Source: Planctomycetota bacterium (GTDB lineage: Bacteria; Planctomycetota; UBA1135; GCA-002686595). Taken from it: a DNA stretch of 64,000 nucleotides. Location: contig JAEUHZ010000028.1 in assembly GCA_016795205.1 (NCBI GenBank), positions 186,001 to 250,000 of the forward strand. The letters are read 5' to 3'. The translations under genes were made by a program, and so were the position numbers. The notes under the pieces are model-generated. The model worked only from the letters and a program-made list of their open reading frames with translations. It ran no database searches and was not told the DNA's origin. Shown here in pieces: positions 32,928 to 42,988 of this stretch (position 1 is the first letter of the stretch; the number at the start of each line of letters is the position of its first letter).

Positions 32928-34982
32928 TCAGGTCGTGGCGAGGGAGAGCTGGCGGCGGGCGACGGCGGCGACGGCCTCGGCGTCGAAGCCGAATTTCCGC
33001 ATGAGGTCCGCGAGCGGCGCCGACGCACCGAAGCCGGTCATGCCGACGAACGCCCCGTGGTCGCCGATCCAACGGTGCCAGCCGAACGGGCTGGCGGCCT
33101 CGACGGCCACCCGCGCCCGGACGTCGGGCGGGAGGACGGCATCGCGGTACGACTGTGGCTGGCGCTCGAAGAGCTCCCAAGAGGGCATGGAGACGACGCG
33201 CGCGGCGAGGCCCTCGGCGGCGAGCTTGTCGGCGGCCGCCAGGCACAGTTGCACCTCGCTGCCCGTGCCGATCAGGATCACCTGCGGGTTCGGCGCGTCG
33301 CGCAACACGTACGCGCCCTGGTGCAGACCGGCCGCGGAGCCGAGCTTGGCGCGGTCGAGCGTCGGCAGCGCTTGCCGCGTCAGCGCGAAGCAGGTGGGCC
33401 CATGCCGGTTCGAGAGCGCCGCGCGCCAGGCCTCGGCGGTCTCGTTGGCGTCGCAGGGCCGGATCACCGTGCAGCCAGGGATGGAGCGCAGGGAGGCGAG
33501 TTGCTCGACCGGCTGGTGCGTCGGTCCGTCCTCGCCCACGCCGATCGAGTCGTGCGTGAAGACGTGGATCGCGGGCAACTCCATGAGCGCGGCCAGTCGC
33601 ACGGCGGGCTTCAGGTAGTCGCTGAAGATCAGGAACGTGGCGCCATAGGCCCGCAGGCCGGAGAGCGCCAGGCCGTTGACGATGGACGCCATGGCGTGCT
33701 CGCGCACGCCGAAGTGCAGGTTGCGCCCGCCCGGCGAGCCCGCCAGCAGGTCGCCGGCCCCCTCGAACGAGAGGCGCGTCTTGGTCGACGGCGCGAGGTC
33801 GGCGGAACCGCCCAGCAGCCAGGGGATCCCGGGCGCGAGCGCGTTGAGGACCTTGCCGGAGGCGTCACGCGTCGCGACGCCCTTGGCGTCGGCGGGGAAC
33901 GACGGGATCGCCTTGTCCCAGCCAGGAGGCAACTCGCCGCGCTGGATCCGCGCGACCTCGGCCGCGAGGTCGGGGTGCTGCTGCTGGTAGCGCGCCCAAC
34001 GCTCGTTCCAGGCCTGGCGCGCCGCCGCGCCGCGCGCGCCGACCCGCGCGGCGAAGCGCTCTCGCACGCCCGGTGGCACCAGAAACTGCGCGTCCTCCGG
34101 CCAACCGTAGACGCGCTTCGTGGCGCGGATCTCGTCCGCGCCCAGCGGCTCGCCGTGCGCGGCGTGGCTGTCCTGCTTCTTGGGCGAACCGAAGCCGATG
34201 TGGCTGCGCACGACGATCAGCGTGGGCCGCCGCGTCTCGCGTGCGCAGGCGTCCAGCGCCTGCTCCAGCGCCGGGACGTCGTTGGCGTCCGCGACCTGCA
34301 GGACGTTCCAGCCCAGCGCGGCGAAACGCGCCGGGACGTCCTCGGTGAATGCCAGGTGCGTCTCGCCCTCGATCGTGATCTTGTTGTCGTCGTACACCCA
34401 GCACAGGTTCGCGAGGCCCAGGTGGCCGGCGAGCGAAGCCGCCTCGCAGGCGACGCCCTCCATGAGGTCGCCGTCGCTGCACACGACGTAGACGCGGTGC
34501 TCGAACAGCGCCAGGCCGGGCCGGTCGTAGCGCGCCGACAGGTAGCGCTGCGCGAGCGCCATGCCGACGGAGTTCGCGCAGCCCGCGCCCAACGGTCCGG
34601 TGGTGGTCTCGACGCCGCTGGTCCAGCGGAACTCCGGGTGGCCCGGACAGCGGCTCTCGAGCTGACGGAAGCGCTCGATCTCCCCGAGTGGCACGGCCAG
34701 CTTGCCCGTGCGCTTGCCATGCGCGTCGAGTTCCTGGACGCCCGCCAGATGGAGCACGGAGTAGAGCAGCATCGACGCGTGACCACACGAGAGGACGAAG
34801 CGGTCGCGGCCGATCCACTGCGGGTCCTCGACGTCCGTCACCAGCGCGTGCTGCCAGATCGCGTACGCGACCGGCGCGAGCGCCATCGGCGTGCCGGGGT
34901 GACCGCTGTTCGCCTTCTGGACGGCGTCCATGGAGAGCGTGCGGATCGTGTCGATCGCCAGGCGGTCGATGTCGTGGGTCAT
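32928..34982 (-). CDS. tkt: Transketolase
   Basis: Transfers two-carbon units between sugar phosphates with thiamine diphosphate. 684 residues, family-typical. [19 protein letters not shown] is the N-terminal signature, [14 protein letters not shown] the thiamine-diphosphate motif, and [14 protein letters not shown] lies in the pyrimidine domain. ATG 34982 starts [12 protein letters not shown]; the frame upstream is not conserved. First gene of the pentose phosphate operon, with a 127-base gap to the ATP-grasp-like gene upstream. Confidence 0.96.
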   Translation of the reverse strand: MTHDIDRLAIDTIRTLSMDAVQKANSGHPGTPMALAPVAYAIWQHALVTDVEDPQWIGRDRFVLSCGHASMLLYSVLHLAGVQELDAHGKRTGKLAVPLGEIERFRQLESRCPGHPEFRWTSGVETTTGPLGAGCANSVGMALAQRYLSARYDRPGLALFEHRVYVVCSDGDLMEGVACEAASLAGHLGLANLCWVYDDNKITIEGETHLAFTEDVPARFAALGWNVLQVADANDVPALEQALDACARETRRPTLIVVRSHIGFGSPKKQDSHAAHGEPLGADEIRATKRVYGWPEDAQFLVPPGVRERFAARVGARGAAARQAWNERWARYQQQHPDLAAEVARIQRGELPPGWDKAIPSFPADAKGVATRDASGKVLNALAPGIPWLLGGSADLAPSTKTRLSFEGAGDLLAGSPGGRNLHFGVREHAMASIVNGLALSGLRAYGATFLIFSDYLKPAVRLAALMELPAIHVFTHDSIGVGEDGPTHQPVEQLASLRSIPGCTVIRPCDANETAEAWRAALSNRHGPTCFALTRQALPTLDRAKLGSAAGLHQGAYVLRDAPNPQVILIGTGSEVQLCLAAADKLAAEGLAARVVSMPSWELFERQPQSYRDAVLPPDVRARVAVEAASPFGWHRWIGDHGAFVGMTGFGASAPLADLMRKFGFDAEAVAAVARRQLSLATT

Positions 34983-35109
34983 GGCGGGAGTCGCGGCGTG
35001 GGACACGGTCTCCGGCGGAAGGCCAGCGGCCGAGAGGCCCACAGTCTGCCGAGGCCGGCGCGACGGATCGAGAGCGCTGCGCGAGCGCTGGCGGGGAACC
35101 CGCTGTGGA

Positions 35110-36063
35110 TCAGCCACCTACGGTCAGGCGCTCGATCCGTGACGCCGCGCTGCCGCGCGGATCCGCCGCCATGGCGGCCGACCAGTCCATGGTGAAGCGC
35201 GCATTGATCTCGCTCAGCGGGTTCAGGACCACGCCGGCGCCAACGAGCGCTCGGTGATGGAAGGCATCGATGCCGAACGGGCCGAAGTAGCCAGCGCCGG
35301 CCAGCGCGGCTCCGGCGGCCGCGCACGCCGCCTCCAGGCGCGCATCGTCGGCGCGCGCCAGGTCGGCGAGGCTGGCGCAGGCGCTCCCCGTCCAGGCCCC
35401 GCGCGCGTCCACGCTCTGGAACAGCGGGCGCGAGAGGTGGACGGAGCCATCACGGCCCACCCAGCCCGAGCGCGTGTGCTCGCGCACGACCTCGACGAAG
35501 GGCTCGACGACCAGCGGGCCCAGGCGCAGCGAGGCGTCGAGCCAGGCGAGCTCGGCCACGGTCGGACGCCCGCTGGCGAGCCGGCGGCGTCCGCGGCCGG
35601 CGGCCCCGAACGTGCGGCGCACGAGCCAACCGAGCGGAGCGGGGCGCGCGACGAGCGCCAGGACCGACTCGCGGTCGGGAGCCACGTGCTTCGCGAAGCT
35701 CCCCGCCACCAGCGGGGCGCGCACGAGGGCGGCGAAGGGCCGCGCGTTCACGACGCGCAGCACCAGGACGCCGGGCGCGTCGGGGACCTGCGCCCGCGCG
35801 CGCGCCAAGAGCGCCAGCGCCCGCGGCGTGGGCGACCACGCGCGTCCCTCGAGCCCGTGCGCCCGCTCGGCGAGCTCCGGATCCGCGCGCAGGCCGGCCT
35901 CGGTCAGCACGACGTCGTGCGGCGAGACGAGCGGCCCGACGAGCCGCGCGGACTGCCGCGCGACGATCGCACGCAACCGCTCGGTCGGCGCGTAGCTCCC
36001 GCGCGCCTCGAGCTCGTGCTCGGCGTCCAGGTTCAGGACCCACGCGCGCGGCGGAGCGTCCAT
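35110..36063 (-). CDS. ATP-grasp-like protein of unknown function
   Basis: 317 residues. The ending GVVLNPLSEINARFTMDWSAAM has the Glu and Asn pair spaced as in the metal-binding loop of ATP-grasp ligases, and GPLVVEPFVEVVREH is like the strand preceding it. The N-terminal third (WVLNLDAEHELEARG) resembles a pre-ATP-grasp domain. The substrate is unknown; carboxylate-amine ligation is the family chemistry. It begins one base after the DUF455 stop, so the two are a cotranscribed pair. It may also be cotranscribed with tkt, 127 bases downstream. Confidence 0.66.
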   Translation of the reverse strand: MDAPPRAWVLNLDAEHELEARGSYAPTERLRAIVARQSARLVGPLVSPHDVVLTEAGLRADPELAERAHGLEGRAWSPTPRALALLARARAQVPDAPGVLVLRVVNARPFAALVRAPLVAGSFAKHVAPDRESVLALVARPAPLGWLVRRTFGAAGRGRRRLASGRPTVAELAWLDASLRLGPLVVEPFVEVVREHTRSGWVGRDGSVHLSRPLFQSVDARGAWTGSACASLADLARADDARLEAACAAAGAALAGAGYFGPFGIDAFHHRALVGAGVVLNPLSEINARFTMDWSAAMAADPRGSAASRIERLTVGG

Positions 36064-36064
36064 C

Positions 36065-36898
36065 TCAGCGTCCCCGCGCGCCCGGGTCCGGCTCGGCCGC
36101 GAGCCGCGCCAGGAAGGCCTCGTCGAGCCCCGCGCGTCGGCGCGCAGCGACGTTGAGCGGCCGGCCCTGGAGCAAGGCCGGCGTCAAGGGCGCGGGCAGC
36201 GCCGCGCGCCAGCGATCGTAGTCCAGCGGCGCGCCGCTGAAGAACGCGAACCAGCGCGCGGCGAAGGCCACGTGCAGGACCTCGTCCGCCTCGACGGCCT
36301 CGAGGACGCGCGCCCCGGGCTCGTCCCCCGCCGCACGGAACGCCCGCGCGTAGCGGGCCGCGTGCTCCAGGTTGGCGCCCTCGAGCCCGAGCCCTTGGAG
36401 CGCCGTGAACGCCGCGGGATCGGCACAGGCGGCAACACGCTCCCAGAACCAGTCGCGCACGGGCACGGCGCCGTCGGCGAGCCCGAGCCGTGCCGCGTGC
36501 GCGACGTACGCGCGGCGGTGCGCGAGCTCCTCCAGAGCCAGCCGCACGAGCCCGCTGCGGAACTCGCGCGGCGTGTCCGGGAAGGCCAGCACGGCCCACG
36601 CGAAGAGCTCGGCGGCCTGGAGCTCGTGGTGCGCGAAGGTGAGCAGCAGGCGCGCACGCGCCCGCGGCTCGCGCAGTGCCTCCGGACGCGGCGCGCCGGG
36701 CGCGCGCGCGACGACCTCGAGGTGCGCGGGCCGGCCGGGCGCGTCCAGGCGCAGCGGCGCGGGCGCGCGCTCCCAGCTCGCGTCGAGCGCGAGCGGCGGC
36801 GGGGATTCCGGCGCGAACTTGGCCTCCGGGTCGGTTGTGCGGACCAGGCGCGCGCACCAGCGCTCGACCGTCTCCGGCGGGATCGCGCGCGGGACCAT
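36065..36898 (-). CDS. DUF455 ferritin-like protein
   Basis: 277 residues matching the DUF455 family. The core LLTFAHHELQAAELFAWAVLAFPDTPREFR, then RLALEELAHRRAYVAHAARLG, then VLEAVEADEVLHVAFAARWF carries Glu and His residues in ferritin-like spacing, predicting a di-iron or di-metal four-helix bundle. The family is distantly related to MiaE-type hydroxylases, but its reaction is unknown. ATG 36898 (MVPRAIPPETVERW) is favoured; upstream residues in the frame are not protein-like. Pairs with the ATP-grasp-like gene. Confidence 0.8.
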   Translation of the reverse strand: MVPRAIPPETVERWCARLVRTTDPEAKFAPESPPPLALDASWERAPAPLRLDAPGRPAHLEVVARAPGAPRPEALREPRARARLLLTFAHHELQAAELFAWAVLAFPDTPREFRSGLVRLALEELAHRRAYVAHAARLGLADGAVPVRDWFWERVAACADPAAFTALQGLGLEGANLEHAARYARAFRAAGDEPGARVLEAVEADEVLHVAFAARWFAFFSGAPLDYDRWRAALPAPLTPALLQGRPLNVAARRRAGLDEAFLARLAAEPDPGARGR

Positions 36899-36967
36899 GC
36901 TCCCCGCGAGTATGCCCGAACGCGGGCTGCGCGCAGCGCCGAGGCGCGTACCATCGGACCCCACGCC

Positions 36968-37393
36968 ATGGCCGATCGCGACGCACAAAGCCCGGCCGCG
37001 CCGCTGGTTCACGGGCGTTCGCGGGCCGAAATCTGGGTTTGGCGCGGCTGCGGCATCCTGTTCGTGGTGCTGGGCACCGTGGGCGTGTTCCTGCCCGGCC
37101 TGCCGACGACGCCGTTCCTGCTGCTGGCCGCGGCCTGCTACTCCCGCGGAGACCCCGTGGCACGTGCCAAGCTGATCTCGCACCCGCGCTACGGACCCGC
37201 GCTGCGCGCCTGGTTCGACCACGGCGCCGTGTCACGCCGCGCCAAGGTGCTCGCGACCGTCGTCATGACGATCAGCGTGTCGTTCGGCCTCTGGGTCGCC
37301 GAGCTGGGGCCTGGGCTGGCGAGCGTCGTCGTCGGCACGGTCGCCGGCGTCGCGCTCTGGCTGTGGCTGCGGCCGGAGCACGCGCCGTCCTAG
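36968..37393 (+). CDS. DUF454 (YbaN) inner-membrane protein
   Basis: 141 residues. The family core WRGCGILFVVLGTVGVFLPGLPTTPFLLLAAACYSRG forms the first membrane region, with the invariant LPGLPTTPF, followed by a cytoplasmic loop HPRYGPALRAWFDHG and two more helices. Function is unknown. It is divergent from the DUF455 gene (69-base gap) and its stop shares a CTAG with the convergent glucosidase gene. Confidence 0.88.
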   Translation: MADRDAQSPAAPLVHGRSRAEIWVWRGCGILFVVLGTVGVFLPGLPTTPFLLLAAACYSRGDPVARAKLISHPRYGPALRAWFDHGAVSRRAKVLATVVMTISVSFGLWVAELGPGLASVVVGTVAGVALWLWLRPEHAPS

Positions 37394-40089
37394 CGCGCGC
37401 GTCGCGCCGGCCCGCGATCCGCGGCCAGATCCTCGATGCAGCGTGCGACGAGCGCCGTCCAGCCGGTCTGGTGGCTCGCGCCCAGCCCCTTCCCGGTGTC
37501 GCCGTGGAAGTACTCGTGGAACAGCACGAGGTCCTTCCAGCCGGCGTCCCCGGCGTAGCGCGGATCGCCGCCGTGACACGGGCGCTGACCCTCACGGTCG
37601 GGTAGGAACAGGCTGGCCAGCCGCCGCTCCAGCTCGAACGAGGCCTGCCGCAGGTTCATCCGCACCCCGGAGCCCTTGCCGATCTCGACCGTGAACGTCG
37701 GTCCGTAGAAGTGGTGGTAACGCCGCAGCGCCTCGCACAGGAGGTAGTTCAGCGGGAACCACACCGGCCCGCGCCAGTTCGAGTTGCCGCCGAAGATGCG
37801 GTGCTTCGTCTCGGCTGGCTCGTACTCGGCCCGGAAGTCCTCACCCGCGATGCGCATGGCGAACGGCGCGCTCTCGTGCGCCTTGGAGAGCGAGCGCAGC
37901 CCGTGCGGCGACAGGAACTCGTCCTCGTCGAAGACCCGCGCCAGGACGCGCTGCAGGCGCGAGCGCGACGGGATCGCCAGCAGGCCGCGGCCGGTGCGCT
38001 GGTCGCGCTCGAAGTAGGCAATGCCCTCGGCCAGGTCGTGGCGATGCTTCAGGAACCAAGCGATGCGTCGCCGCATCCTCGGGAGCTTGGCCACGGATGC
38101 CTCGGTCACCACCTCGCAGGCGATGAGCGGGACGAGGCCGACCATCGAGCGCACGCGCAGCGGCATCGGACGGCCGTCCAGCAGCATGACGTCGTGGTAG
38201 AAGCCGTCGGCGTCGTCCCACAGGCCGCAGCCGCCGAGCTTGTTCATCGCGTCGCAGATGCCCACGAAGTGCTCGAAGAACTTGCTGGCGACATCCTCGT
38301 ACGCGTCGTCCTCCTGGGCCAGCTCGACCGCCATGCCGAGCATCGTGAGGCAGTAGAACGCCATCCACGCGGTGCCATCCGCCTGCAACAGCGCCGCGCC
38401 GCCGGGCAGCGGCCGTGAGCGGTCGAACACTCCGATGTTGTCGAGCCCCAGGAAGCCGCCCGAGAACAGGTTGTTCCCGTCGGGGTCCTTGCGATTGACC
38501 CACCAGGTGAAGTTCAAGAGCAGCTTGTGGAAGGCGCGCGCCAGGAACTTGCGGTCGCGGTGCCCGTGCGAGGCCGTCATCTTGTAGACGCGCCAGCAGG
38601 CCCAGGCGTGCACCGGGGGGTTCACGTCCGAGAACTGGAATTCGTAGGCCGGGATCGCGCCATTCGGCGCCATGTACCACTCGCGCAGGAACAGCAGCAG
38701 TTGGTCCTTCGCGAAGTGCGGATCGACGCGCGCCATCGCCACCATGTGGAACGCGCTGTCCCAGGCCGCGAACCAGGGATACTCCCACGTGTCCGGCATC
38801 GACAGCACGTCGCGCGCGTGCAGGTGCCGCCACTCCTTGTTGCGCCCATCCTTGCGCGACGCGGGCGGCCGGGGCTGGTCCGGATCGCCGTCCAGCCAGG
38901 CGTTCACGGCGTAGTGGTAGAACTGCTTCGACCACAGGAGGCCGGCGTACGCCTGCCGCACGACCTCGCGCTCGTGACGCTCGAGTCGGCCAGTCTCGCG
39001 CCGCGCGTAGAACTCGTCGTGCTCGCGCCGGCGCGCGTTCAGTGCGCGCTGGAAGGCCGGGCCGAAGCGCTCCTTGGGCGCGCTGGCCGCCGGACGGAGC
39101 CGCAGTCGCAACTCGCGCGTCGCGCCGGGATCGAGCTCGAACCGCACGTCCCAGGCGGCCTTCGTGCCGCTCTCCTTCTGGTTGACGGCTTCTGCGCGGC
39201 CGTGCACGACGCGCTCGTGGAAGGCGTCCTTGACGAAAGGCGCGGGATTCTCCGCGCCGAAGAGCCGCGCGACGTTGGTCTCGTTCTCCGTGAACAGGAG
39301 CTGGCAGTCCGCCTCCGGCGTCTCGTCCAGGCTGCACTCGTAGCGCCCCAGCGTCGGCTCGTCGAGGCGCACGCGCCGGTCCGTCTCTCGCCGCAGCCGC
39401 GGCCGGAGATCACAACCCTCCTCGCCGCAGCCCCACGACCAGACGTTGCGGAACCACACGGTCGGCAGCACGTGCAGGCGCGCCCGCTCGGGCCCTCGGT
39501 TCGTGACCAGGACGCGGATCAGCGTGTCGTCCTCGCCGGCCTTGCCGTACTGCACCTCGACGTCGAAGTAGCGGTTGCCCTCGAAGATGCCGGTGTCGGC
39601 GAGCTCGTACTCCGGATCGAGCTTGGTGCGCCGCGCGCTCTCCGCGACCAGTTGCGCGTAGGGGAACTCGCGCTGCGGGTACTTGTAGAGGGCGCGGCAC
39701 CAGGAGTGCGTCGGTGTCGACTCGAGGAAGTAGTACTCCTCCTTGACGTCCTCGCCGTGGTTGCCCTCGTGGTGCACCAGACCGAAGAGCCGCTCCTTGA
39801 GGAACGGATCGTTCCCGTTCCACAGCGCGACGGCGAAGCAGATGCGGCACTGCCGATCGGTCCAGCCGAGCAGCCCGTCCTCGCCCCAGCGGTAGGCGCG
39901 ACTGCGCGCGTGATCGTGCGGGAAGTAGCGCCAGCAGTCGCCATCGGCCGAGTAGTCCTCGCGCACCGTGCCCCACTGCCGCGCCGCGAGGTACGGCCCC
40001 CAGCGCTTCCAGTTCGCCCGGCGCAGCGCGTCTTCGGAGAGCCTGTGGGTCTCGGGGTCGAGAGACGTGGACTTCGGCGGCATGGGCAC
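37390..40089 (-). CDS. GH63-type glucosidase (MGH1-like glycoside hydrolase)
   Basis: 899 residues related to the large bacterial GH63/MGH1-like glucosidases. The N-terminal beta domain includes RWGEDGLLGWTDRQCRICFAVALWNG; the catalytic (alpha/alpha)6 barrel has TWEYPWFAAWDSAFHMVAMARVDP, GAIPAYEFQFSDVNPPVHAWACWRVY, and FGGNSNWRGPVWFPLNYLLCEALRRY, with several Asp/Glu that could be catalytic. No signal peptide, so it should act in the cytoplasm on alpha-glucosides such as glucosylglycerate or trehalose-like solutes (inferred). ATG 40089 or 40083 are equally possible. It is divergent from the regulator at 40152. Confidence 0.85.
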   Translation of the reverse strand: MPMPPKSTSLDPETHRLSEDALRRANWKRWGPYLAARQWGTVREDYSADGDCWRYFPHDHARSRAYRWGEDGLLGWTDRQCRICFAVALWNGNDPFLKERLFGLVHHEGNHGEDVKEEYYFLESTPTHSWCRALYKYPQREFPYAQLVAESARRTKLDPEYELADTGIFEGNRYFDVEVQYGKAGEDDTLIRVLVTNRGPERARLHVLPTVWFRNVWSWGCGEEGCDLRPRLRRETDRRVRLDEPTLGRYECSLDETPEADCQLLFTENETNVARLFGAENPAPFVKDAFHERVVHGRAEAVNQKESGTKAAWDVRFELDPGATRELRLRLRPAASAPKERFGPAFQRALNARRREHDEFYARRETGRLERHEREVVRQAYAGLLWSKQFYHYAVNAWLDGDPDQPRPPASRKDGRNKEWRHLHARDVLSMPDTWEYPWFAAWDSAFHMVAMARVDPHFAKDQLLLFLREWYMAPNGAIPAYEFQFSDVNPPVHAWACWRVYKMTASHGHRDRKFLARAFHKLLLNFTWWVNRKDPDGNNLFSGGFLGLDNIGVFDRSRPLPGGAALLQADGTAWMAFYCLTMLGMAVELAQEDDAYEDVASKFFEHFVGICDAMNKLGGCGLWDDADGFYHDVMLLDGRPMPLRVRSMVGLVPLIACEVVTEASVAKLPRMRRRIAWFLKHRHDLAEGIAYFERDQRTGRGLLAIPSRSRLQRVLARVFDEDEFLSPHGLRSLSKAHESAPFAMRIAGEDFRAEYEPAETKHRIFGGNSNWRGPVWFPLNYLLCEALRRYHHFYGPTFTVEIGKGSGVRMNLRQASFELERRLASLFLPDREGQRPCHGGDPRYAGDAGWKDLVLFHEYFHGDTGKGLGASHQTGWTALVARCIEDLAADRGPARRAR

Positions 40090-40151
40090 AGGTCGGGTGG
40101 AGCGGCCGCCGCGGGACCGCCGCGTCGCGGGTCCGGAGCATTCCGGCCGGC

Positions 40152-42338
40152 ATGCCCCGACGCAACAACCCCGTGCGCGCTTGCTACGATCCCGCCTCGG
40201 AGGACCTTCCCGTTTCCAGCGCTCCTGCGTGCCTGGTCCACATGCCGGCCGAGCTCAAGGCCGGCATCCTGGACGCTCTTGCCGCCCTCGGCCGGTCGCT
40301 CGGCGAGGAGGTCGATCCGCGCACGTTCCTGGACGACTTCTCGCGGCTCTTGAAGACCTGGGTCCCCCACGACCGCCTGGTGGTGGCCGCGCTCTCCGAG
40401 GACGAGCAGAGCTTCACGATCCTGGCCGAGCAGGGCGGACCGATCGGGGCGATCCACGCGGGGCACTACACGAACGTCCCCGGCCCGCGCGCGCGACATC
40501 CGGTGAAGGACTGGGGCGTCGCGCCAGTGTTCCGCGGGCAGGCCATGGTGGCCGGCGATCTGACCGCGGATCCACGCTTCGCGGCGCAGCCCGGCGAGCG
40601 ACCGATCCTGGACGCCGGCATCCGCTCGGGGATCGCCGCCCCGCTCGTGCACGGCGGCCGCGTCGTGGGCGCGCTGATCGCGACCAGCGTGATTCCGAAC
40701 GTCCACCATGTCGACCACCTGCCGATCTTCTGCTGCCTGGCGGACATCGTGGCGCCCTTCGTGCAGGGCGCCGTGTTGCTGCAGCGCGACCGCATCCGCC
40801 GGCGGCGGCTCAAGGTGCTCGCCGACCTGACCTCCGCGATCGCCGGCACGCTGGAGTTCGAGGAGGTCTTCGCCAAGCTCGCCGAGGCCGTCCGCCGCGC
40901 GATCGATTTCGAGTCGCTGGGCGTGCTGGTCGTGAGCCCCGACGGCCGGGACGTGATCTCGCTGGCCGAGGTCGACCACGTCAGGCCCGACGTCGGGCCG
41001 CCGGAGCGCATACCCGGCGATCAGTTCACGCTGGGCCCGCGGGTCCTGGGCGGCGAGACCGCCATCGTCTTCGACGCTCCGGAGGAGCTCGATGCGCGCT
41101 TGGCCGGGGACCGCTGGATCCTGGAGAGCGGCGCGCGCTCGGTGCTGGCCGTGCCCTTGTGGATGCGCGAGCGCGTCGGTGGCGTGCTGTACTTCGCGCA
41201 CCGCGAGTCCCGCTGGTACGACTCCTCGGACGAAGAGATCGGCCGCGCCATCGCGCTGCAGGTCGCGCTCGCGATCCAGCACCAGCGCCTGGCCGAGGAG
41301 CATCAGCGACTCGCTGCGACCGAGTACCGCGCCAAGAAGCTGGAGCGGCGCGTGGAGACCCTGCAGCAAGAGCTCGAGGCGCGCTTTGGCTTCGACGGGA
41401 TCGTGGGCCGCTCGCCCGAGCTACGCGCGGCGCTGGACAAGGCCGCACGCGTGGCGCCGACCGAGACCACGGTGCTCGTGACCGGCGAGAGCGGGACCGG
41501 CAAGGAGCTCGTCGCGCACGCCATTCATGCCGCCAGCCCACGGCGCGAGGGCCCGTTCGTCGCGTTGAACTGCGCCGCGATCCCCGAGTCCCTGCTCGAG
41601 TCCGAGCTGTTCGGCCACGAGCGCGGCGCCTTCACCGGCGCCGATCGTGCGCGCCCCGGCAAGATCGAGTCGGCCAGCGGCGGAACGCTGTTCCTGGACG
41701 AGATCGGCGAGTTGTCACCGTCCGCGCAGGCCAAGCTCCTGCGGGTCCTCCAGGAGCGCGAGTTCACGCGCGTGGGCAGCAACGAGACGCGCAAGGCCGA
41801 CGTGCGCATCGTGGCCGCGACGAACCGCGAGCTGCTGGCCGAGGTCGGCGCGGGCCGCTTCCGCGAGGACCTCTACTACCGCCTGGCGGTCTTCGCGGTG
41901 CACCTCCCGCCCCTGCGCGAGCGCGGCGACGACGTGCGCCTGCTCGCCGAGCACTTCCTGGCCGAGCTGGGCCGGCGCATGGGGAAGAACCACGACGGGC
42001 TCTCGCGCGAGGCGCGGGATCGGCTCCTCTCCTATCCGTGGCCTGGGAACATCCGCGAGCTCTCGAACGCGATCGAGCGCGCGCTGATCCTTTCGGACGG
42101 CGGGGCGATCCGACCGGACCAGCTCGGCCTCCCGGCCCCCAAGGCCGCGAACGGCCAAGCCGTGGGCGCGCAGCGCGCCGCGGGCCTGTCCGGCCCCCTT
42201 CCGGAGGTCGAGCGCCGGCTCGTCATCGAGGCCCTCGAACGGGCCAGCGGGAACAAGGTCCGCGCCGCCGCGAGCCTGGGGGTCACTCGGTCCCAGCTCT
42301 ACACGCTGCTGAAAAAACACAAAATCGAGGCCCCGTGA
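40152..42338 (+). CDS. Sigma-54 dependent activator with GAF sensor domains
   Basis: 728 residues. Two GAF domains occupy about 35-190 and 200-370 and should bind a small molecule or redox ligand. A short coiled linker leads to the AAA+ domain: Walker A GESGTGKE at 445-452, the sigma-54-contacting GAFTGA at 492-497, and Walker B GGTLFLDEIGEL. The C-terminus has a Fis-type helix-turn-helix (NKVRAAASLGVTRSQLYTLLKKHKIE). The start may be ATG 40152 or ATG 40242; a GGAGGA at about 40198 fits neither well. It could control the divergent glucosidase gene, but no sigma-54 promoter was identified. Confidence 0.93.
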   Translation: MPRRNNPVRACYDPASEDLPVSSAPACLVHMPAELKAGILDALAALGRSLGEEVDPRTFLDDFSRLLKTWVPHDRLVVAALSEDEQSFTILAEQGGPIGAIHAGHYTNVPGPRARHPVKDWGVAPVFRGQAMVAGDLTADPRFAAQPGERPILDAGIRSGIAAPLVHGGRVVGALIATSVIPNVHHVDHLPIFCCLADIVAPFVQGAVLLQRDRIRRRRLKVLADLTSAIAGTLEFEEVFAKLAEAVRRAIDFESLGVLVVSPDGRDVISLAEVDHVRPDVGPPERIPGDQFTLGPRVLGGETAIVFDAPEELDARLAGDRWILESGARSVLAVPLWMRERVGGVLYFAHRESRWYDSSDEEIGRAIALQVALAIQHQRLAEEHQRLAATEYRAKKLERRVETLQQELEARFGFDGIVGRSPELRAALDKAARVAPTETTVLVTGESGTGKELVAHAIHAASPRREGPFVALNCAAIPESLLESELFGHERGAFTGADRARPGKIESASGGTLFLDEIGELSPSAQAKLLRVLQEREFTRVGSNETRKADVRIVAATNRELLAEVGAGRFREDLYYRLAVFAVHLPPLRERGDDVRLLAEHFLAELGRRMGKNHDGLSREARDRLLSYPWPGNIRELSNAIERALILSDGGAIRPDQLGLPAPKAANGQAVGAQRAAGLSGPLPEVERRLVIEALERASGNKVRAAASLGVTRSQLYTLLKKHKIEAP

Positions 42339-42644
42339 TCCGGGGATCCCTCGGAGTCGGCCCGTTCAGGAGTTCCTGGGCTCCGGTTCGACCTGTCGAT
42401 TTCTAGCCAGCCGCGCTGCCTGGATTTCGACAACGACCCGCGAGGCCACGAACTCGCAAAGATCGAAACGCTGGACTCCCCGTGGTTTGCGTCGTCCGTT
42501 CCCGACGCGGCACACGCCGTGCTTGAGGCAGGGAGCCTGCGTGCAGCTTTCTTGGGGAAACCCGGGAAGGAGGTTGGGTCGTCGGAACGGTGGGGCACTC
42601 TCTCCCCCCCCTGGGCGGCCAGCACCTCCAGGTTGCACCGGGCG

Positions 42645-42674
42645 CCGCCGGAGCCGGAAGGGACGCTCCGGCGG
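42645..42674. other. Perfect 10-bp stem-loop
   Basis: Bases 42645-42654 pair perfectly with 42665-42674 around a 10-base loop containing CCGGAAGGGAC. It has no following U tract. Could be part of an unrecognised RNA or a leader structure for the tRNA transcript. Confidence 0.5.
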
Positions 42675-42698
42675 GGGTGTGCCCACGGGATCGACACC

Positions 42699-42720
42699 AC
42701 CCTCCGCGGACACGGAGGGT
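42699..42720. other. Perfect 8-bp stem-loop
   Basis: Bases 42699-42706 pair with 42713-42720 around a 6-base loop. It sits 24 bases after the preceding stem-loop, making a tandem structured element. Confidence 0.5.
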
Positions 42721-42912
42721 CGGCCGGTGCTCAGGCGAGCGAGCGCCGGCCGCGACCCCAAGGGCGTGCTCCGCGTGAGGAGCACCGTCCGCGAGGGCGG
42801 GGCTGGCGAAGGCCGCGGGTGTGGATCGAGCGGAGGAACGGGCCGCTCGACCGCCCCGCGGCCCGAGCCCTTCCCTGGGGAAGGGCAGCGCACTATCCTC
42901 CTCGCCCCGGTT

Positions 42913-42988
42913 GGGGACGTAGCTCAGTTGGTAGAGCGACGCGTTCGCAATGCGTAGGTCGAGGGTTCGACTCCCTTCGTCTCCACCA
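42913..42988 (+). tRNA. tRNA-Ala (CGC)
   Basis: A full 76-base cloverleaf. Acceptor stem GGGGACG pairs with CGTCTCC, including the G3:U70 wobble that identifies alanine tRNAs. The D arm is GCTC/GAGC, the anticodon loop TTCGCAA reads CGC, the T arm is GAGGG/CCCTT with TTCGACT, the discriminator is A, and CCA is encoded. Open frames antisense to it give the well-known spurious ESNPRPTHC peptide. Confidence 0.96.

Larger units (their letters stand above)
42339..42912. other. Intergenic, structured, upstream of tRNA-Ala
   Basis: No coding frame looks real. The stretch contains two strong hairpins (42645-42674 and 42699-42720) and C-rich runs. I could not match it to RNase P, SRP or tmRNA by their conserved motifs. 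Confidence 0.5.

Noticed and set aside
42645..42674. SRP RNA domain (GGAAGGGA in the loop region)
   Set aside because: The apical sequence lacks the conserved AGCAGC side of the SRP S-domain hairpin and no flanking helix fits.
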